Below, one piece after another: positions 50,857 to 55,366 of a stretch of DNA of 55,366 nt. The position numbers were made by a program, and so were the translations under genes. The notes under the pieces were generated by a model that did no database searches, was not told the DNA's origin, and saw only the letters and a list, made by a program, of their open reading frames with translations. Numbering within the stretch: the first letter of the stretch is position 1; every line of letters starts with the position of its first letter. This DNA comes from Roseobacter weihaiensis (GTDB taxonomy: Bacteria > Pseudomonadota > Alphaproteobacteria > Rhodobacterales > Rhodobacteraceae), in contig NZ_JACNMO010000032.1 in the NCBI RefSeq assembly GCF_020622345.1, positions 1 to 55,366 on the forward strand, written 5' to 3'.

Positions 50857-50930
50857 AGACCCGGTGTGGCTTAAGCCCATCAGTTGCGATTTATCAATCT
50901 CAAGCAGGGGTATGCCGGCAGATTGAGGGC

Positions 50931-51182
50931 ATGGACAATGTGGTTGTCGGATTTGCTGATCGGACCGAAGCGGGTCAACACCTCGCCAATGAACTTGCAG
51001 CCGGGGGTCTGGACCCCCCTCTTGTCTACCGGCCCGAGACGGAGAGACCGATCCACTGCAGTACTGCCGTTCTACCCGATCAGTATGACGCCTTTGTCTG
51101 GTTTGATAAAACCAACGCCGTCACAGCCCTTGCGACCCTTGCCGCTGAGGGCGAAGACGAAACCTATCCCTTTGGGCTGTGA
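50931..51182 (+). CDS. Small protein of unknown function
   Basis: An 83-residue acidic protein beginning MDNVVVGFADRTEAGQHLANELAAGGL, followed by a proline-containing middle and DQYDAFVWFDKTNAVTALATLA. The first strand-helix pattern is faintly like a Usp or nucleotide-binding fold, but no motif is complete. GAGGG lies 5 bases upstream. A near-match to an FNR box (TTGCGATTTATCAA, 50884-50897) is close to the start. No family is recognised. Confidence 0.5.
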   Translation: MDNVVVGFADRTEAGQHLANELAAGGLDPPLVYRPETERPIHCSTAVLPDQYDAFVWFDKTNAVTALATLAAEGEDETYPFGL

Positions 51183-51918
51183 CCTTTGAAACGGCACAAT
51201 TCCGACGCGAACCCAAAGGCTTTGAACTCGGCTTGCGAACCCGATCGTTCCGGAAATGGCGCCAGCGGCCTCCTGCAACCATGTGGTCCCCACGTTCACC
51301 GCGATACTTCGATCCTGGCCTGCTCCTTTGTGACCAGACCTGATGTCATCATGCTCTGGCGAAGCAGTTTTTGTGGTTTGAAAGATTTTGGAGTGTTTTT
51401 CGGAGCTGCGATTACAACAGGTCCACAAGCTGAGCCTGGGGGTTTTCGGTATATCTTTGAGCCCTTCAGATCGCATCCGCCCGTGTCAAAGGAGCCTAAT
51501 GGTAAACTGAAGACCCCAGTTCCGTGACTGCCTGACGAGCGGCTGCAAGAATGCTCGCGGGTACTTTCATGGCGGGCTTGCTCTTCCGTTCCCCCCCTTT
51601 GGTCGGGTTTCGCGTTTTGGTGGTCGCTGAGGATTCTCGTCCGGAAACGAATGAACGGTAGTGCTCGCAACCACCAGCCCGACGCAAAGTCAGTCCGCCA
51701 GAAAGACAGCGATGTGCGAAAGCCCAATCCGGCACTGTTGCATGGGCGTGGATGAAACGGGTTTCCTTACCGGCTTCCGACAGTTTATGGCCTGAAATCC
51801 GAAACCGGCATTTGGTTTCCGATCAAGTCCTTGTTCGTCAGGAAACACCATATTTGGTTTTGAACCGAAATTAAATTGGCTTTCATTACTTGTCAAAATA
51901 GTTTCGAATCGATATCAA
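51183..51918. other. Long intergenic region before the marR-type gene
   Basis: These 736 bases hold no gene I can support. Open frames have no start signals or family resemblance. The last ~70 bases are clearly AT-rich (TTTTGAACCGAAATTAAATTGG at about 51858 onward, TTGTCA at 51890-51895) and probably hold the promoter and operator of the following MarR-type gene. The imperfect dyad TTTCGAATCGATATCAAA (51902-51919) directly abuts the ATG and could be an autoregulatory site. Confidence 0.5.
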
Positions 51919-52485
51919 ATGAACATGACCGAGTCTCTTGCAGCGACAGACAGGATCGCCGAGCTGCTGATCCATATCGGCCGGGCCTCGCGGAGCGAAG
52001 ATGCCCGTTCAGAACTCACGGCTGCGCAATGGACCTGCCTGCGCTTTTTCTCCCGGGCCAACCAAAGCACGCGCACGCCCTCCGCCTTTGCCGATTTCCA
52101 GGCGACAACGCGCGGCACCGCCTCGCAGATCGTCAAATCGATGGAGCAGCGTGGGTTGATAGCACGCAAGAAGTCGCACACGGATGGCCGCAGTACCCGC
52201 TTCGATCTGACCGATGCGGGCTGGCGCGCGCTCGAAAATGACCCGCTTGGCGTTCTGATCGCGGCGCTTGATGAATTGGGCGTTGCTCAGCGCAAGGCGC
52301 TGCTGGCCTCTCTCTCGCAGATTTCTTCGGTGTTGGCGGATCGCAAGGGCCTGCGCGCCTTCGGAACCTGTAGCGATTGCACCCATTTCTCGCTCACCAA
52401 CGACAGCGGCTACTGCGCCTGTATGGCCGCCGAACTGACAGAAGCAGACCTCGGTAAACTATGCGCAAGCTACACTGGCGGCTAA
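51919..52485 (+). CDS. MarR-family regulator with cysteine-rich C-terminal tail
   Basis: A 188-residue MarR-type winged-helix regulator. The DNA-binding domain spans about 35-120 (LTAAQWTCLRFFSRAN, then TRGTASQIVKSMEQRGLIARKKSHTDGRSTRFDLTDAG, with the wing DGRSTRF). Unusually, after the dimerisation helices it has a tail near residues 150-183, GTCSDCTHFS...GYCACMAAELTEADLGKLC, with CxxC, CxC and a further cysteine. This could hold an Fe-S cluster or zinc and act as a sensor. It is followed 39 bases later by an Fe-S carrier gene and an Nfu-type scaffold gene, so a role in sensing Fe-S or redox status is a reasonable inference. ATG 51925 is an alternative start. Confidence 0.88.
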   Translation: MNMTESLAATDRIAELLIHIGRASRSEDARSELTAAQWTCLRFFSRANQSTRTPSAFADFQATTRGTASQIVKSMEQRGLIARKKSHTDGRSTRFDLTDAGWRALENDPLGVLIAALDELGVAQRKALLASLSQISSVLADRKGLRAFGTCSDCTHFSLTNDSGYCACMAAELTEADLGKLCASYTGG

Positions 52486-52524
52486 ACGCCAGCGCCAATG
52501 CAGACCGGAAGGAGACCAACACCA

Positions 52525-53697
52525 ATGGCAACCCAAGACAGCACAGGCCATGATCGCAAGATGATTGCAATCAGCAGCGGCAAAGGGGGTGTCGGCAAAT
52601 CGACCGTCACTGCCAATATCGCGGTTGCCATGGCAGAGGCCGGGCTGCGTGTCGGCATCGTTGACGCCGATATCTACGGACCTTCCATCCCCGGCATGCT
52701 CGGCATCGCCGCCGATGCAAAGCCCGCCATGACACCGGATCAGAAAGTTGTCCCCTCCGAGGCTTTCGGGGTGAAAGTAATCTCGATGGCCATGCTATCG
52801 CCCGACGATGAACCGGCGATCCTGCGCGGGCCGATGGTCGGCAAGTATCTCAGGATGTTCGTGCAGCAGGTGGACTGGGGCGCGCTGGACGTGCTCCTGC
52901 TTGACCTGCCGCCCGGCACCGGCGACATCCAGCTTACCCTGGCGCAAGCCTTTCCACTGACCGGCGCCGTAGTGGTCAGCACACCGCAGGATGTCAGCCT
53001 CAAAATCGCGCGCCGCGGCTTGCGGATGATGGAGCAGGTCAATGTTCCGATCCTCGGGGTTGTCGAGAACATGAGCGGCTTCACCTGCCCCTCTTGCGGA
53101 GAGGTCACGCATATCTTTCATCAGGGTGGCGGTGAAAGGATTGCCGAGGATATCGGCGTGCCGTTCCTCGGTTCCGTGCCGCTCGATCCCGACGTGGTGG
53201 AATCGGGGGATGCTGGTACCCCGCTTGTCACGGCAGCGCCCGACAGCCCCGCCGCCGCCGCTTACAGGCAGATCGCTGAAACGCTCAGCGGCGGGAAAAT
53301 CACCACCCGCGGGATTAGCACACCCTTCATCTGGACCCTGACGGACGGGTCCGGCAAGCCGGACCCTTCCGCGCCCACGCCGGGGGGGGCGGCCAATCTG
53401 CTTGTTGCACTTGACCAGAGCGACATCGGGTTCGCGCTGACATGGGCTGACGGGCATGAGCAGCACCTCACCCCATTGGATTTGCGGTTGGCATGCTGCT
53501 GCGCCGCCTGCCGGGATGAGATAACCGGTGCTGATTTGCTGGACGCCAGCAGCGTGCCACTGGATATCGGACTGACCCGAATCTGGAGCATCGGGAACTA
53601 CGCGCTCGGCCTGGCCTTCAGCGATGGCCACAGCACGGGCATTTACACCTTCAAGGCGCTGCGCGAGATACAGGGTACGGAGCTTGAGGATGTCTGA
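52525..53697 (+). CDS. mrp: Mrp/ApbC-type Fe-S cluster carrier ATPase with DUF971 domain
   Basis: A 390-residue P-loop ATPase that carries and transfers Fe-S clusters. It has the deviant Walker A SSGKGGVGKSTVTANIAVA (about 15-33), DADIYGPSIPGMLG, LLDLPPGTGDIQLTLAQ and the cluster-binding CPSC near residue 193. The C-terminal ~95 residues form a DUF971 (GBBH-like) domain: LTWADGHEQHLTPLDLRLACCCAACRDEITG to GIYTFKALREI, with a three-cysteine run plus one more that could bind metal. The start is ATG 52525 with AAGGAGA 9 bases upstream. The next gene starts 8 bases inside its end, so the two are translationally coupled. Confidence 0.94.
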   Translation: MATQDSTGHDRKMIAISSGKGGVGKSTVTANIAVAMAEAGLRVGIVDADIYGPSIPGMLGIAADAKPAMTPDQKVVPSEAFGVKVISMAMLSPDDEPAILRGPMVGKYLRMFVQQVDWGALDVLLLDLPPGTGDIQLTLAQAFPLTGAVVVSTPQDVSLKIARRGLRMMEQVNVPILGVVENMSGFTCPSCGEVTHIFHQGGGERIAEDIGVPFLGSVPLDPDVVESGDAGTPLVTAAPDSPAAAAYRQIAETLSGGKITTRGISTPFIWTLTDGSGKPDPSAPTPGGAANLLVALDQSDIGFALTWADGHEQHLTPLDLRLACCCAACRDEITGADLLDASSVPLDIGLTRIWSIGNYALGLAFSDGHSTGIYTFKALREIQGTELEDV

Positions 53698-54955
53698 CAG
53701 CCAGGTTCGCCGCCGCATCCGCGCGCAAAGCACACCTTCAGACGCAAACGCGCTCGGCTTCGTGCTGGATGCGCCACTGCAGGCAGGTGCCGCACAGGGG
53801 CACGCACCGCTCGATCACGATGCCCCGCTGGCGCGGGCGCTCTTGGCCATCGATGGCGTGGACCAAGTCCATGTCGCGGGCGCGGCGATTTGGGTGCGCA
53901 AGCAAGTTGAAGCGGAATGGGTCGCGCTGAAGCCCATCATCGCCGAGGCGATCCGCACGGTTCTTGATCAGACCGACGCACCGCTTGGCGGAAACACCAC
54001 CGTCGACGATCCCGATATGTCGATGTTCACCGCGGTAGAGACGCTGCTGGAACAGCAGGTGAACCCATCCGTCGCGGGCCATGGCGGTCACATTGCGGTG
54101 GACCGGGTCGAAAACGCGACAGTCTACCTGCGCATGTCCGGTGGATGCCAAGGCTGCGCGGCATCCTCGGCCACTCTGCGGCAAGGGGTGGAGCGCATGC
54201 TGCGCGCAGCCCTGCCCGGCATTCGCGATATCATTGACGTGACCGACCATGCCGCCGGGGCCAATCCTTTCTACGCCAGCGATGGAGGACAATCGCCGGT
54301 TCTGAACCGCGCCATTCCACCGGACGTCATTGGCTGGAACGATGACCAGATCACTGTCGCGCCCGAATACCTGGCATCGCGGCTGGGGCTGACCCCGGAG
54401 GCGCTGCGCGATGGCATGCGCAATGGCGATGTGGTCGGGGTCACTGAAACCGGGGTGGGTGAGCACAGGGGCAACATCCGCATCGTCGTGCGCAGCGACA
54501 CGCGGGCCTGGGCTGCAGAAGTCATGGCCGATGGAAGCGCCCGCGAAATCCCGCCACCCAAGTTGATCAAAGCAGCCAGTCAGGAAGAGCAGGATCTTGC
54601 GGATCGTGTCCGGCAGTATCTCGAAGAACTCTCTTCGTCCTCAGAAACTGTGACCTATGGGGCGCTGGCCCGCGCGCTTGGTCTCTGGGCACCGGGATCG
54701 GTGCGCAAGGTGACCCGCGCGCTCGAAGCGACGATGCGCCGTGACGCCCGCGATGGTCAGCCCTTTATCGCGGCCCGAGCTGTCAGTCGCGCAGGAGGAG
54801 GACTTCCTGCCCGGGGCTTCTTCGATCTTGCCCGCGCTTTGTCGCGTGGGCCGGCGGCAGGGGAAACCGAAAACGAATTCCACGCCCGAGAAATTGCGGG
54901 ACTGAACAGGCAGCTTTCACAAAGGGATGAAGCAACCAGAAACCCAGTGCGGTAA
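53690..54955 (+). CDS. Multidomain Nfu-type Fe-S scaffold fusion
   Basis: A 421-residue fusion. Residues about 25-95 resemble an Nfu N-terminal domain (LARALLAIDGVDQVHVAGAAIWVRK). Residues about 112-185 are a NifU C-terminal domain with the cluster-binding pair in GGCQGCAAS (about 150-157). Residues about 205-285 resemble DUF6522 (IGWNDDQITVAPEYLASRLGL, GDVVGVTETGVGEHRGNIRI). Residues about 298-400 look like a winged-helix, MGMT-like DNA-binding region (ETVTYGALARALGLWAPGSVRKVTRALE). ATG 53690 overlaps the end of mrp by 8 bases. Nfu proteins pass Fe-S clusters to client proteins; the extra domains are unusual and their purpose is unknown. Confidence 0.88.
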   Translation: MSDSQVRRRIRAQSTPSDANALGFVLDAPLQAGAAQGHAPLDHDAPLARALLAIDGVDQVHVAGAAIWVRKQVEAEWVALKPIIAEAIRTVLDQTDAPLGGNTTVDDPDMSMFTAVETLLEQQVNPSVAGHGGHIAVDRVENATVYLRMSGGCQGCAASSATLRQGVERMLRAALPGIRDIIDVTDHAAGANPFYASDGGQSPVLNRAIPPDVIGWNDDQITVAPEYLASRLGLTPEALRDGMRNGDVVGVTETGVGEHRGNIRIVVRSDTRAWAAEVMADGSAREIPPPKLIKAASQEEQDLADRVRQYLEELSSSSETVTYGALARALGLWAPGSVRKVTRALEATMRRDARDGQPFIAARAVSRAGGGLPARGFFDLARALSRGPAAGETENEFHAREIAGLNRQLSQRDEATRNPVR

Positions 54956-55005
54956 ACCAAGATCTGGTGCCGGATGATATCCTATAAAGCTGGTCTGCCC
55001 CACTT

Positions 55006-55366
55006 AAGTGGTCCGGTTTGATTGTTAGTGCATTGTCGGCTGAGCTGCTCCCCTTGTTTGGACCCCCCGGCTGGAGATTTTCGGGGGGTTTGGCTCAGGG
55101 TGCTTGTTGCATGTCTGAGCCATTCATCCGCGAGATCGGTGGGTTGTTCCCGATCGCGCTTTGGGGTCTTTCTTCGTTGTAGCCCCTACGCCACTCTTCC
55201 ATCTTTGCCCGGGCATCGTCAAGACTCATGAAGTTGCCGTTGGAGCGCCATTGGTCTGAGCGATAATGGCGACGCCTGTTCAGGCATTCGGCCCGGAACT
55301 TGGAGTTGAACGCTTCGATGAAGGCATTGTCCGTCGGTTTACCCGGCCGCGAGAAGTCGAGTGTGA
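55006..55366 (-). mobile_element. IS3-family element end (right copy, partial)
   Basis: This is the 3' end of an IS3-family insertion sequence running out of the window. The transposase frame is listed separately. Downstream of its stop, the sequence through TGAGCTGCTCCCC (55030-55045) matches the left remnant at 149-313 in reverse orientation. The outer boundary is probably near AAGTGGTCCGGTTT (55006-55019), which looks like an IS3-type terminal repeat; the other end is outside the window, so this is not proven. Confidence 0.7.
55095..55366 (-). CDS. IS3-family transposase OrfB, C-terminal part
   Basis: The visible 90 codons read TLDFSRPGKPTDNAFIEAFN, then SKFRAECLNRRRHYRSDQW, EEWRRGYNEERPQSAIGNNPP and stop after SDMQQAP. 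This is the end of the rve/DDE integrase core of IS3-family OrfB, including the final catalytic glutamate in NAFIEAFN. The frame is open to the window edge with no frameshift, so this copy may be functional. The N-terminal part and orfA lie outside. Confidence 0.9.
   Translation of the reverse strand, partial: TLDFSRPGKPTDNAFIEAFNSKFRAECLNRRRHYRSDQWRSNGNFMSLDDARAKMEEWRRGYNEERPQSAIGNNPPISRMNGSDMQQAP

Noticed and set aside
50884-50897. TTGCGATTTATCAA as an FNR box for the 83-residue protein
   Set aside because: It has a mismatch in the core half-site, and the predicted transcript start would fall on the ATG.
51296-51735. Overlapping frames in the 51.2-51.9 kb gap
   Set aside because: None has a start signal, domain or consistent codon pattern; treated as non-coding.
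1-55366. CRISPR arrays, tRNA and rRNA genes
   Set aside because: Reading through both strands I found no regularly spaced repeats, no tRNA cloverleaf and no rRNA-like segment.

Overview
The window reads as a GC-rich alphaproteobacterial segment, most likely from Rhodobacterales (Roseobacter group). This rests on protein composition, on the order of the type VI secretion (T6SS) genes, which matches the Agrobacterium-type imp/hcp arrangement, and on several FnrL-type TTGA-N6-TCAA boxes. I see no rRNA, tRNA or CRISPR array. Both ends carry remnants of the same IS3-family insertion sequence in opposite orientation (about 149-313 on the + strand, 55006-55366 on the - strand). A second, unrelated IS3 transposase end lies at 2-112 and an IS3 orfA fragment at 3351-3488. 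The segment is therefore IS-scarred and probably a mobile or rearranged accessory region.

Region by region. 0.4-3.1 kb: two convergent surface-polysaccharide glycosyltransferase genes (RgpF-like and GT8). 3.1-7.7 kb: a structured intergenic element, a WYL-domain regulator divergent from ridA, and a fadD-bile-acid-symporter pair. 7.8-8.9 kb: a Wza-like polysaccharide export lipoprotein. 8.9-26.5 kb: a compact leftward T6SS operon, tssA-tssB-tssC-tssC2-tagJ-tssE-tssF-tssG-tagH-tssK-tssL-tssM-tagF/pppA, with almost every junction overlapping by a few bases. 26.7-38.4 kb: a divergent rightward arm with clpV (tssH), hcp, an unknown protein, a DUF4123 adaptor, a helical orphan, a GHH-type HNH/EndoVII nuclease toxin, its probable immunity protein, vgrG, a small unknown protein, a PAAR protein and a second DUF4123 adaptor. 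tssJ and the kinase gene ppkA are absent, and the PppA half of the TagF-PppA fusion has lost phosphatase metal ligands, so threonine-phosphorylation control appears to be gone.

38.7-51.2 kb: a stress or low-oxygen region. It holds two universal stress proteins and a fragment of a third, a YkuD transpeptidase, a glycine-zipper lipoprotein, a PolX-N/HhH protein, Hsp20, cyclopropane fatty acid synthase, a zinc alcohol dehydrogenase and a heavily decayed cyclic beta-1,2-glucan synthase (ndvB) pseudogene. Four exact TTGA-N6-TCAA sites lie upstream of genes here, most at a spacing typical of FNR-activated promoters.

51.9-55.0 kb: a probable Fe-S module of a MarR regulator with a cysteine-rich tail, an Mrp-DUF971 Fe-S carrier ATPase and a multidomain Nfu-type scaffold fusion, followed by the terminal IS remnant.
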